Shown here one piece after another: positions 1 through 5,944 of a stretch of DNA of 11,392 nt. The stretch's first letter is position 1; the number at the start of each line of letters is the position of its first letter. Both the position numbers and the translations under genes were made by a program. Origin of the DNA: Bacteroidota bacterium (GTDB lineage: Bacteria; Bacteroidota; Bacteroidia; Chitinophagales; LD1); the NCBI GenBank assembly GCA_003165135.1, contig PLSN01000505.1, positions 1-11,392 on the forward strand. Direction: 5' to 3'. The notes beneath the pieces were generated by a model that did not search any database, was not told the DNA's origin, and was given only the letters and a program-made list of their open reading frames with translations.

Positions 1-148
1 TTTCTATAAAGAGATTGGTAATGACATAAGCCTCATCTTCGGAGATGTGAAAATCGAGGTGATGGTATATATATCGGATGGTCTGCCAGTAGTCCGGACG
101 TCCGGGCACATTGAGTGCGGGGTTATATATTGGGAGAGCTGCTGTCAT
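1..148 (-). CDS. Hypothetical protein, N-terminal fragment (runs off the left edge)
   Basis: An open frame reads leftwards from an ATG at 148-146 and stays open for 49 codons to the window edge, so the C-terminus is missing. I do not recognise the family. The visible part is rich in aromatic residues (YWQTIRYIYHHLDFH in the middle, then an acidic ISEDEAY), has no signal peptide and no membrane segment, and looks like a soluble protein. It lies 72 nt downstream of menB on the same strand, so it is probably the next gene of the menF-menD-menB transcript. That suggests co-expression but does not identify a function. A GTG immediately precedes the ATG in frame, and an ATGTGA start-stop at 153-148 overlaps the ATG, so the exact start is uncertain. 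Confidence 0.6.
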   Translation of the reverse strand, partial: MTAALPIYNPALNVPGRPDYWQTIRYIYHHLDFHISEDEAYVITNLFIE

Positions 149-153
149 CACAT

Positions 154-197
154 TTTTGGGCTGAAAGGGTAACGAAGATAATACTTTCAGCCTAAAA
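154..197 (-). promoter_or_regulatory. Stem-loop between menB and the downstream gene
   Basis: GGCTGAAAG (159-167) and CTTTCAGCC (184-192) form a perfect 9-bp stem around a 16-nt loop. Four flanking A-T pairs (154-157 with 194-197) extend it beyond one imperfect pair (158/193). In the minus-strand transcript its 3' arm ends 5 nt before the ATG at 148. Neither side has a run of U residues, so it is not a standard intrinsic terminator. It could be an mRNA processing or stability element, or could affect translation of the downstream gene. The role is inference. Confidence 0.5.
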
Positions 198-220
198 GAG
201 AAACAGAGCCTGATAAATAG

Positions 221-1042
221 TTACGGAAACTTCGGAAATTTGCTCCAATCGGGTTTGCGTTTTTCTATGAAGGCATTCTTTCCTTCTTTGGCTTCATCAC
301 TGAGATAGTAGAGAAGGGTCGCATTGCCGGCTAGTTCCTGTATGCCTGCCTGCCCGTCGAGTTCGGCGTTGAAAGAAGATTTCAGCATACGAATCGAGAG
401 CGGAGATTTTTCCTGTATCTTTTTGCACCATTCTACTGTGGTATCTTCGAGCACTTCGAGCGGCACTACTTTATTGACCAGGCCCATATCGAGTGCATCC
501 AGCGCATTGTACTGATCGCAGAGGAACCATATCTCGCGTGCCTTCTTCTGCCCCACACAGCGGGCCAGATAGGATGCACCAAAGCCCCCATCAAATGAAC
601 CAACCTTAGGGCCTGTCTGTCCGAAGATGGCATTTTCAGAAGCTATAGAAAGGTCGCATACCACATGCAGCACATGCCCACCACCGATAGCGAAACCATT
701 GACCATCGCGATCACCGCCTTGGGTATCGAGCGTATCTGCTTCTGCAGGTCGAGTACATTAAGCCTTGGAACGAGGTCGGCGCCCACATAGCCTCCATTG
801 CCGCGTACGTTCTGGTCACCGCCTGAGCAGAAGGCCATATCTCCGGCTCCTGTGAGGATAATGACCTCAATATCGAGGCTATCCCTGCATATATTCATCG
901 CATCTATCATTTCTTTCACTGTGAGTGGTGTGAAGGCATTGCGATAGCGCGGGCGGTCTATGGTGATCTTTGCTATTCCTTCATAGAAATCAAACTTGAT
1001 TTCCTTGTATTCCTTGATGGTTTGCCATTCTCTCTTTGCCAT
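221..1042 (-). CDS. menB: 1,4-dihydroxy-2-naphthoyl-CoA synthase (MenB)
   Basis: This crotonase-fold enzyme closes the second ring in menaquinone biosynthesis, turning o-succinylbenzoyl-CoA into DHNA-CoA in the cytosol. At 273 residues it has normal family length. The oxyanion-hole segments FCSGGDQ (71-77) and GGGHVLH (120-126) are present. So is the diagnostic [13 protein letters not shown] (141-153), followed by [11 protein letters not shown]. Gln142, Gly144 and Trp172 match the residues I recall as binding bicarbonate in E. coli MenB (Q154, G156, W184), which makes this a type I, bicarbonate-dependent enzyme. Ser149, Asp151 and Tyr246 match the catalytic positions, and the C-terminal AGNATLLYY...GKNAF...KRKPD signature is intact. 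The ATG start is 45 nt after the menD stop, so the two are almost certainly co-transcribed. Confidence 0.96.
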   Translation of the reverse strand: MAKREWQTIKEYKEIKFDFYEGIAKITIDRPRYRNAFTPLTVKEMIDAMNICRDSLDIEVIILTGAGDMAFCSGGDQNVRGNGGYVGADLVPRLNVLDLQKQIRSIPKAVIAMVNGFAIGGGHVLHVVCDLSIASENAIFGQTGPKVGSFDGGFGASYLARCVGQKKAREIWFLCDQYNALDALDMGLVNKVVPLEVLEDTTVEWCKKIQEKSPLSIRMLKSSFNAELDGQAGIQELAGNATLLYYLSDEAKEGKNAFIEKRKPDWSKFPKFP

Positions 1043-1050
1043 ATCGTGGT

Positions 1051-1078
1051 ATTAAGTTGTAAGTTTTAGGTAATAGGT
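1051..1078. repeat. Heptanucleotide microrepeat in the menD-menB spacer
   Basis: Four head-to-tail 7-bp units (1051-1057, 1058-1064, 1065-1071, 1072-1078) all fit NNTARGT on the plus strand. The array starts 8 nt upstream of the menB start codon. The same unit family recurs at 10204-10231. Confidence 0.7.
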
Positions 1079-1087
1079 GCAATACAA

Positions 1088-2737
1088 TTAGTTGCTTTTC
1101 AAAAATTCAAAATATTGTTTGTACACTTTTTCGCTTATCAGCCCATCTGTTTTGATCTCGAGTATGGCAGGTTTATTGGCTTTTTGTGGTTTATAAAACT
1201 GTCCTAATACAAAATCCATATCATCTGCGCGGTCGCAAAAATAATAAGGTATCTGATACATCTGTGCCAAAAATTCTGCGCTGAGATTATGTCTGGTTTC
1301 AAAAAATTTCTCGAAGTTCTCTACCCGGCCGGGGCCTTCTATCAGGCGAAATATATTTCCCCCCCCATTATTGATCATGATGATGCGCAGATTGGGAGAT
1401 AGAGCATTATTCCAAAGGGCATTTGAATCATAAAGAAAACTTATATCGCCGATTATGGATATAGTTAACTTCCCTGATTGAAAGGCCGCACCGGCTGCCG
1501 TGCTCACACAGCCGTCTATACCGCTTGTGCCACGATTAGAGTTGACCGTGACGCCTTTTCTGGTCGGCCACAAACAGGCATACCGGACAGGAGATGAATT
1601 GCCGTACTGGATATTAGCACCATCGGGGTAGCTGTTTATCAGCTTGGCAAACACCCACCAGTCGCTGAAAGCAACCGTGGTTGCAAATTCCTTCCTGCGC
1701 TGAATAACCTTTTGATTGATGTTCGACCACAGTACGGCAAAATCCGATGCCTGTGGACTGGCATTACATAATGCCTCCAGCGCTACTATTTCATTGGTTA
1801 CGATATGATGATACTCTTTTGCGCCGAGGCCGTTCCATTCGCCTCGATCTGTGGAGATATGATAGTGATGCGCAGGAGCAGTCATACGCAGGAATGACCT
1901 GAGGCGCTTTGATATGATCTGTTTGCCGATGGTGATGATAGTATCGGGTGCATATTTCGCATAGTCTGCTTCGCTGATCATAGCCAGAGCAGTATCCATA
2001 TTAGAGATAGCACGAGGCGTACTGATATTGGAAACAGGCTCGACAGCGACCACAAAATCACTTCTGGAAGATAACACACCCACTGCTGCCGACAGCGTCT
2101 CATTCAGTTCATGCATGCCACAGATGAGCATATTATTCTGTGACAAAGGAATAGCCTGTGGAGGTGGTACGAATTGAGGCGAAATTTTATTGATCGAAAA
2201 ATCTGGCAGTGGATCGTTTGTAGTATTATAGAGCGGTTCGCGGAGCGGGATATTGATATGTATAGGTGCAGGACAGCCGAGCATGGTCAGGTCAATAGCC
2301 TCTGCCGTCATCGCAGCGGCTGCGGAGGCAGTCTCAGGGAGTGTATATGAACTGCGGATATAATTGCCATAGATGCCAGTCTGGGCAATGGCCTGGTTCT
2401 CCCCTATCCCAATATATTCAGGTGGCCTGTCGGCAGTCAATATCAATAGCGGCACCTGCTGATAATACGCTTCGCAAATAGCCGGAGCGAGATTGAGCAC
2501 TGCCGTGCCCGAAGTACAAACCAATGCCACAGGCTGTCTGGACTGCTGTGCAATACCGAGCGCAAAAAAACCGGCGACACGTTCATCGGCTATGACCGTG
2601 CATTGTATCTCTCGCACTTGCGAAAAGCCAATGACCAGAGGTGCGGACCGCGAGCCGGGAGAAAAGACCACATGCTTTATTCCCTTGATACGGCAGACCT
2701 CTACGAGGGCTTGTATGTTCTTTTTGTCAGTGGTCAT
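1088..2737 (-). CDS. menD: 2-succinyl-5-enolpyruvyl-6-hydroxy-3-cyclohexene-1-carboxylate synthase (MenD)
   Basis: MenD is the thiamine-diphosphate enzyme that adds the succinyl semialdehyde unit from 2-oxoglutarate to isochorismate, the first committed step of menaquinone synthesis. Its 549 residues are close to the E. coli length (about 556). The N-terminal Pyr domain has SPGSR (26-30) and DER (51-53), whose Glu52 should activate the cofactor, and continues with CTSGTAVLNLAPAICEA (74-90) and TADRP (101-105). The C-terminal PP domain has RGTSGIDG (402-409) and the classical ThDP motif, running from GD (430-431) to NN (456-457), followed by GGGNIF. The Gly458-Gly460 codons form a run of eight G on the coding strand (1359-1366). 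The ATG start is 58 nt after the menF stop. The spacer is AT-rich with no Shine-Dalgarno sequence. Confidence 0.96.
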   Translation of the reverse strand: MTTDKKNIQALVEVCRIKGIKHVVFSPGSRSAPLVIGFSQVREIQCTVIADERVAGFFALGIAQQSRQPVALVCTSGTAVLNLAPAICEAYYQQVPLLILTADRPPEYIGIGENQAIAQTGIYGNYIRSSYTLPETASAAAAMTAEAIDLTMLGCPAPIHINIPLREPLYNTTNDPLPDFSINKISPQFVPPPQAIPLSQNNMLICGMHELNETLSAAVGVLSSRSDFVVAVEPVSNISTPRAISNMDTALAMISEADYAKYAPDTIITIGKQIISKRLRSFLRMTAPAHHYHISTDRGEWNGLGAKEYHHIVTNEIVALEALCNASPQASDFAVLWSNINQKVIQRRKEFATTVAFSDWWVFAKLINSYPDGANIQYGNSSPVRYACLWPTRKGVTVNSNRGTSGIDGCVSTAAGAAFQSGKLTISIIGDISFLYDSNALWNNALSPNLRIIMINNGGGNIFRLIEGPGRVENFEKFFETRHNLSAEFLAQMYQIPYYFCDRADDMDFVLGQFYKPQKANKPAILEIKTDGLISEKVYKQYFEFLKSN

Positions 2738-2741
2738 TTTA

Positions 2742-2776
2742 ATTAATAATTAAGAATGAATAGTGAATAATGAAAT
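2742..2776. repeat. Heptanucleotide microrepeat in the menF-menD spacer
   Basis: Five successive 7-bp units (2742-2748, 2749-2755, 2756-2762, 2763-2769, 2770-2776) fit a loose consensus RTKAAKA, with the last unit the most diverged. The array starts 4 nt upstream of the menD start codon. The period matches the menD-menB spacer but the unit sequence differs. Confidence 0.6.
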
Positions 2777-2795
2777 ACATTTCAGAATAAACTAT

Positions 2796-3827
2796 TCAGA
2801 CGTCAACAAGGCTTTTAAGCACATCTATCTTCCTTTCACTTTCCACCCATTCTTTCTCTGTATTTGAATCTGCCGTCACGCCGCATCCTGCATAAAAGAT
2901 CAACTGCCCATCAGTCACCTGCACACACCTTAGATTAACGAACAGGTCGGTCTTTGTATTGTAATTGACCGGGCCAAGATAACCAGCATAAAATGCCCGG
3001 TCAAAAGATTCTTCATGCAAAACAAAATCAACGGCCTTACGCTGTGGCATACCGCCTACAGCAGGTGTGGGGTGCAGCGCTTTTGCCACTTGCTTCCAGA
3101 TACTTTTGCCCTTATGCGATATAGTAAAGACCGACAGCAGATGTTTAACCCTTCCTGCATCATGTGTTACAGGGCCCTTTATGGTTATTTCCCCTTTAAC
3201 TGTTTTGTTGAGCTTTTTATAGATAAATTCAGTAACGATCTTTTGCTCTTCAAGTTCCTTTTCATGCCAGTCTGTGCTATCCTCGATCACTTTAGTACCG
3301 GCGAGTGAATAAGTAGTTAGTTTGCTAGAAGTCTCCGATACCAATACCTCCGGCGATGCCCCTATCCATAAACCGATACCGGGTATATATGCCATCGAGA
3401 CAAATGCATTATCATATTGCCTGCATAATTTTTCAAAAAAAACAATTGAGTCAAATGAAGCAGGTCTGTCAATCGCTAAAACTCTTGCCGCTACTACCTT
3501 TTTAAACTTCCCGGCTTTTATCTCAGCAATTATTTTTTTTACGAGATCAGTGAATTGCTTTTTTGATGTACTCTTTATCTTCTTGTCAATTGGGAATGCA
3601 CATGCCTCAGAAGAAACACCTTCAGGCTTGATATAAAATGGCTTCTGGCCGGGGTCAAAGGGTGCAAATACAAATGCTCGTTCTCCGCCTTTCAGACTAT
3701 GAGATGCAGTCCCAATCATATAATTGATCTTTTTGGTAGCAGGCAAGCGAAATGAGACAAAGGCCTGCCCATGAGTGCGTGCCTGTTGGTAAATCGTGGC
3801 TATATCTTTTGATCCGGCGGGTTTCAA
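2796..3827 (-). CDS. menF: Isochorismate synthase (MenF/EntC-type chorismate-binding enzyme)
   Basis: This enzyme isomerises chorismate to isochorismate with Mg2+, feeding MenD encoded just downstream. The chorismate-binding domain fills nearly the whole protein. It shows KKVVAAR (109-115, with the likely catalytic Lys110), GASPEVLV (156-163), SLAGT (174-178), LHPTPAVGG (251-259) and FDRAFYAGYLGP (275-286). GCGVTADS (314-321) leads into EWVES (326-330), the C-terminal metal-binding glutamate region. At 343 residues it is shorter than E. coli EntC or MenF and has a reduced N-terminal part. The start is TTG. The frame is closed by a stop at 3849-3851 and has no ATG upstream of residue 37, which lies inside the first conserved strand, so TTG at 3827 is the best start. 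Genomic context (menD, menB) favours menaquinone over siderophore synthesis. Confidence 0.92.
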   Translation of the reverse strand: MKPAGSKDIATIYQQARTHGQAFVSFRLPATKKINYMIGTASHSLKGGERAFVFAPFDPGQKPFYIKPEGVSSEACAFPIDKKIKSTSKKQFTDLVKKIIAEIKAGKFKKVVAARVLAIDRPASFDSIVFFEKLCRQYDNAFVSMAYIPGIGLWIGASPEVLVSETSSKLTTYSLAGTKVIEDSTDWHEKELEEQKIVTEFIYKKLNKTVKGEITIKGPVTHDAGRVKHLLSVFTISHKGKSIWKQVAKALHPTPAVGGMPQRKAVDFVLHEESFDRAFYAGYLGPVNYNTKTDLFVNLRCVQVTDGQLIFYAGCGVTADSNTEKEWVESERKIDVLKSLVDV

Positions 3828-3853
3828 AACTTGGCTAAAATTGTATCTTCACA

Positions 3854-3883
3854 CGAAAGTAGCAGTATTACGACATTTACAAA
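3854..3883 (-). promoter_or_regulatory. Candidate Bacteroidota-type promoter for the menF operon
   Basis: On the minus strand, TTTG (3883-3880) is followed after 18 bp by TACTTTCG (3861-3854), one mismatch from the -7 consensus TAnnTTTG. This would give a leader of about 20 nt before the TTG start of menF. The site lies inside the 56-bp divergent spacer and touches the GTG of the opposite gene. Confidence 0.35.
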
Positions 3884-4504
3884 GTGATCAGAAAAGAACT
3901 ATACATCATCCGTCATGGTCAGACCGACCATAATCTCAAAGGAATCGTACAGGGCAAAGGTGTCAACCTACCCCTAAATGAGCTTGGACAGAGACAGGCA
4001 AAAGCTTTTTTTGATGCGTATAAGGATGTGCCATTTGATGGAATGTATACTTCTACACTGCTCAGGGCGCAGCAGACCATCTATCCGTTCAGGGACCTGG
4101 GCCTGTCGTATGAGATATTCTCCGAACTCGATGAGATCAGCTGGGGTGAAATGGAAGGAACGTATACGGTGATGGAAAACAGCGACGTGTTCAAAACTCT
4201 GATAGACGATTGGCGCGCCGGAAATATAGACGCCAAACCCCCTCAGGGCGAGAGTCCCCGTGAGCTGCAAGACAGGCAAAAAAGGTTCATCAATCATATC
4301 CTGCATACCCCTGATAGAAATATCCTAATATCCATGCATGGCAGGGCTATCAGGTCCATGCTCTGTACACTCACAGATACACCTCTGAGCCGCATGGAGG
4401 AGTTTCCACATGTCAATCTGACCCTGTACAAAGTGAACCTTCTATCAGACGGAACGTTTGAGATAGAGAAATTCAACGATCAGGAGCATCTGAAAAATTT
4501 ATGA
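3884..4504 (+). CDS. Histidine phosphatase family protein (phosphoglycerate mutase-like)
   Basis: This 206-residue branch-1 histidine phosphatase has the phosphohistidine motif RHGQTDHN (10-17, nucleophile His11), the second phosphate-binding arginine in TSTLLRAQQT (Arg61), the acid-containing segment LDEISWGEMEG (82-92) and the second catalytic histidine in SMHGRAIR (His152). It lacks the long insertions of true dPGM glycolytic mutases, so a phosphatase of PhoE, GpmB or alpha-ribazole phosphatase type is more likely; the substrate cannot be read from the sequence. It is cytosolic, with no signal peptide. The start is GTG: an in-frame stop lies at 3860-3862 and no ATG occurs between it and the RHG motif. 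It diverges from menF (56 bp apart) and converges on gldC. Confidence 0.9.
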   Translation: MIRKELYIIRHGQTDHNLKGIVQGKGVNLPLNELGQRQAKAFFDAYKDVPFDGMYTSTLLRAQQTIYPFRDLGLSYEIFSELDEISWGEMEGTYTVMENSDVFKTLIDDWRAGNIDAKPPQGESPRELQDRQKRFINHILHTPDRNILISMHGRAIRSMLCTLTDTPLSRMEEFPHVNLTLYKVNLLSDGTFEIEKFNDQEHLKNL

Positions 4505-4557
4505 TTTCGGATTGTTGAAGTATGATTTAATACACCAACTAAATCGAATCTTATCGA

Positions 4558-4911
4558 CTACCCTTTAGCGTTTTCCCACTCTGCCGTCTTTTTTGCCAGC
4601 TGCTCGGCAAAGGCTTTGACCTCTTCTTTTACATATGGGTTTTTGGTAGCGCGATGATAGGAATCTGCGAGCGATAACAAGGTCTGAAAGAAATGCGAGT
4701 GCATCTCATCTGTGGTCATCTCAGCCGTCCAGAGGTCTATCTTGAGCGTTTCGCGCTGGGCAGCATCCCATATAGATAGCATAATAGATTTGCAGTCACG
4801 CAGCTCCTGATTTTTGGAGTCTGAGGCCTGCCACTTGATATCTATGGGGACATTCTGCTTATCAAGGCCTATTTTAAATCGTATCTCTGATTGTTTGGTG
4901 ATATCTGACAT
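4558..4911 (-). CDS. gldC: Gliding motility protein GldC
   Basis: This 117-residue soluble protein matches the GldC family known from Flavobacterium gliding genes. Recognisable stretches are SEIRFKIGLD (8-17), IMLSIWD (43-49), LKIDLWT (56-62) with DEM after it, and FFQTLLSLADSYHRAT (74-89). It has no signal peptide and no membrane segment, so it is probably cytoplasmic. From the family, gldC mutants of Flavobacterium johnsoniae are only partly impaired in gliding, and the protein also occurs in species not known to glide. Its presence does not prove motility here. In Flavobacterium it sits beside gldB; here it lies between a histidine phosphatase and a thioredoxin-like gene, with no other gld gene in view. 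The ATG is 83 nt after the thioredoxin-like stop, so the two may be co-transcribed. Confidence 0.85.
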   Translation of the reverse strand: MSDITKQSEIRFKIGLDKQNVPIDIKWQASDSKNQELRDCKSIMLSIWDAAQRETLKIDLWTAEMTTDEMHSHFFQTLLSLADSYHRATKNPYVKEEVKAFAEQLAKKTAEWENAKG

Positions 4912-4935
4912 TTTCTATTGCGGATTTTGGAGTTT

Positions 4936-4950
4936 TGATTTCGGAAATCA
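4936..4950. repeat. 15-bp near-perfect palindrome upstream of gldC
   Basis: TGATTTC (4936-4942) and GAAATCA (4944-4950) are exact inverted repeats around a single base, 24 nt upstream of the gldC ATG. The left 10 bp, TGATTTCGGA, occur again at 4502-4511 beyond the other end of gldC. It could be an operator-like dyad, or a chance product of the 8-bp microrepeats that fill this spacer. Confidence 0.4.
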
Positions 4951-4959
4951 GCGAACAGG

Positions 4960-4999
4960 TAATCTGTACTTCTGTAAATCCGTAATTCTGTAAATCAAT
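4960..4999. repeat. Octanucleotide microrepeat between the thioredoxin-like gene and gldC
   Basis: Four consecutive 8-bp units (4960-4967, 4968-4975, 4976-4983, 4984-4991) share the core TCYGT at their 3' ends, and a partial fifth runs to 4999. The array overlaps the stop codon of the thioredoxin-like gene. The period is 8, unlike the heptamers elsewhere. Confidence 0.6.
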
Positions 5000-5606
5000 T
5001 TAAAGTCCATTTCTTGACCAAATCTATGAATTCATCCTGAATGGAATGGGTTTTGTCTTCGGTATACCATTCGTGGACCATTCTGACCTTAGCACCGAAT
5101 GAAATATCTGTCCTGTCTTTATTTTCAAGGACCATTTTCTGCATATTCGCCGGGCGCGGGCCCCATGTGCCTAATTCCTCCAGTGTATCGGCCTTCAGGC
5201 AGATGAGCTTTGGGATAGAACGGCTGCCATCTGTCAGATAGGCGCTCATGATCTCAGGATGAGCATCGCTCTGCAATATCCTGAAGCTGATGTGCTCACT
5301 ACACGAAGCTATGGTATAGAGCACCGGTACGACCTGAGATGCATCTCCGCACCAGGGCTCGGACAGGACCGCCCATATCAGATCGGTATCGATGGCAGTA
5401 AGCAGATTATACAGTTTGGACTCAATATTGATCGTAGAAAGTATGTGATCCATCCGCCCGATATTATCGGCGGTGTATTTTAGCATCTTCTCGTTGCGGT
5501 ATAGCTCGGGCCTATCATCCGACTCCACATATTTCTTTGCGGTAGCATAATATTCAGCCCATGAGATGGTCTGAGCTAAAACGAATGGGGTAATAACAGA
5601 TGGCAT
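4995..5606 (-). CDS. Thioredoxin-fold protein with a single active-site cysteine (Thioredoxin_9-like)
   Basis: From the ATG at 5606 the protein is 203 residues and cytosolic, with no convincing signal peptide. After a helical N-terminal region it enters a thioredoxin fold: strand and active-site loop VLSEPWCGDASQVVP (Cys86), cis-proline segment SIPKLI (Pro132) and GTWGPRPA (146-153). These match the Bacteroidota thioredoxin-like family in which CxxC is replaced by CGDA, so ordinary dithiol reductase activity is unlikely; a thiol-binding or monothiol role is inference. The frame continues upstream to a TTG at 5669, but that lies inside the terminator of the neighbouring gene and upstream of a good promoter match, so the ATG is preferred. 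The promoter leaves only a few nucleotides of leader. Confidence 0.85.
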   Translation of the reverse strand: MPSVITPFVLAQTISWAEYYATAKKYVESDDRPELYRNEKMLKYTADNIGRMDHILSTINIESKLYNLLTAIDTDLIWAVLSEPWCGDASQVVPVLYTIASCSEHISFRILQSDAHPEIMSAYLTDGSRSIPKLICLKADTLEELGTWGPRPANMQKMVLENKDRTDISFGAKVRMVHEWYTEDKTHSIQDEFIDLVKKWTLN

Positions 5607-5614
5607 ATTGGCAG

Positions 5615-5646
5615 CAAATCTAGGCGCTTTTGACACAGTAGTCAAT
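5615..5646 (-). promoter_or_regulatory. Bacteroidota-type promoter for the thioredoxin-like gene
   Basis: On the minus strand, ATTG (5646-5643) is followed after 20 bp by TAGATTTG (5622-5615), an exact match to the -7 consensus TAnnTTTG at the expected spacing. It sits directly after the terminator of the upstream gene. Transcription should begin near 5610, only a few bases before the ATG at 5606, so the mRNA may be almost leaderless. Confidence 0.55.
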
Positions 5647-5653
5647 GAGAGGC

Positions 5654-5686
5654 AAAAAAAAAAGCGCAACTAATAGTTGCGCTTTT
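5654..5686 (-). terminator. Intrinsic terminator of the small Ala/Lys/Pro-rich gene
   Basis: AAGCGCAACT (5662-5671) pairs with AGTTGCGCTT (5675-5684) around a 3-nt loop. On the minus strand the hairpin is followed by a run of ten T (5663-5654, the first of them also paired), the textbook rho-independent arrangement. It begins about 20 nt after the stop of the 68-residue gene. A shorter T-rich tract on the plus strand could allow weak function in the other direction. Confidence 0.9.
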
Positions 5687-5705
5687 CTTTCTTAGACGAA
5701 GAAAA

Positions 5706-5912
5706 TTACTTCTTGTCAGCAGCTTTAGCAGCTGGCTTAGCAGCCGGCTTAGCAGCTGGTTTTGCGTCAGCTTTCTTGTCAGCTGGTTTTGCAGCTGGCT
5801 TAGCAGTAGTTGCTTTAGAATCAGCTTTCTTGTCAGCTGGTTTCGCAGCAGTTTGAGCATTTACGCTAACTGCAAGAGCAGCTACAGCGAAGAATAACAT
5901 TACTTTTTTCAT
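5706..5912 (-). CDS. Small secreted Ala/Lys/Pro-rich repeat protein
   Basis: This 68-residue product has a clear Sec signal peptide: MKK, a hydrophobic core and a VNA cleavage site around residue 19, leaving about 49 residues outside the inner membrane. The last 48 residues contain 19 Ala, 14 Lys, 6 Pro and 5 Asp, with no aromatic residue or cysteine. They are built of repeated AAKP and KPADKKAD blocks. Net charge is about +9 and the chain is probably disordered. The composition recalls the E. coli acid-shock protein Asr and the tails of H1-like proteins, but I cannot assign homology. It is a stand-alone unit with a consensus -7 element upstream and a strong terminator downstream, an arrangement typical of abundant transcripts. 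Another frame on the same strand (5860-5642) is open too, but it reads through the terminator and has no signal peptide. Confidence 0.8.
   Translation of the reverse strand: MKKVMLFFAVAALAVSVNAQTAAKPADKKADSKATTAKPAAKPADKKADAKPAAKPAAKPAAKAADKK
5767..5843. repeat. 23-bp direct repeat inside the Ala/Lys/Pro-rich gene
   Basis: An identical 23-bp sequence occurs at 5767-5789 and 5821-5843, offset by 54 bp (18 codons), encoding the two KPADKKAD blocks. Shorter imperfect copies of the Ala-Lys-Pro codons fill the rest. In-frame copy-number change by recombination or slippage would alter the length of the protein without breaking it. Confidence 0.75.
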
Positions 5913-5944
5913 TGCTTTTTTAAATTTTGGTTAAACTAAAGCCC

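Noticed and set aside
1051..1078. Reading the short tandem arrays as a CRISPR or iteron array
   Set aside because: Units are only 7-9 bp, directly adjacent without spacers, degenerate, and unaccompanied by cas or replication genes.
3322..3636. Plus-strand open frame of about 100 codons opposite menF
   Set aside because: It is antisense to conserved chorismate-binding motifs, with no recognisable domain and no promoter.
3808..3843. Plus-strand promoter for the histidine phosphatase (TTTG at 3808, TAAAATTG at 3836)
   Set aside because: The spacing is 24 bp, the -7 element has one mismatch, and most of it lies in the menF coding start; too weak to list.
4505..4557. Possible terminator between the phosphatase and gldC (GATTTA...TAAATC)
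   Set aside because: The stem is six A/T-rich base pairs with a 10-nt loop and has no T-run; not convincing in either direction.
5607..5669. Upstream TTG start for the thioredoxin-like protein (21 extra residues)
   Set aside because: The extension is translated from the terminator hairpin and T-run and lies upstream of the best promoter match; the ATG at 5606 suffices for the whole conserved domain.
5642..5860. Open frame on the minus strand rich in Leu, Gln and Arg, overlapping the small secreted gene
   Set aside because: It is a frame-shifted reading of the Ala-Lys-Pro repeats, runs through the intrinsic terminator, and has no signal peptide or promoter of its own.
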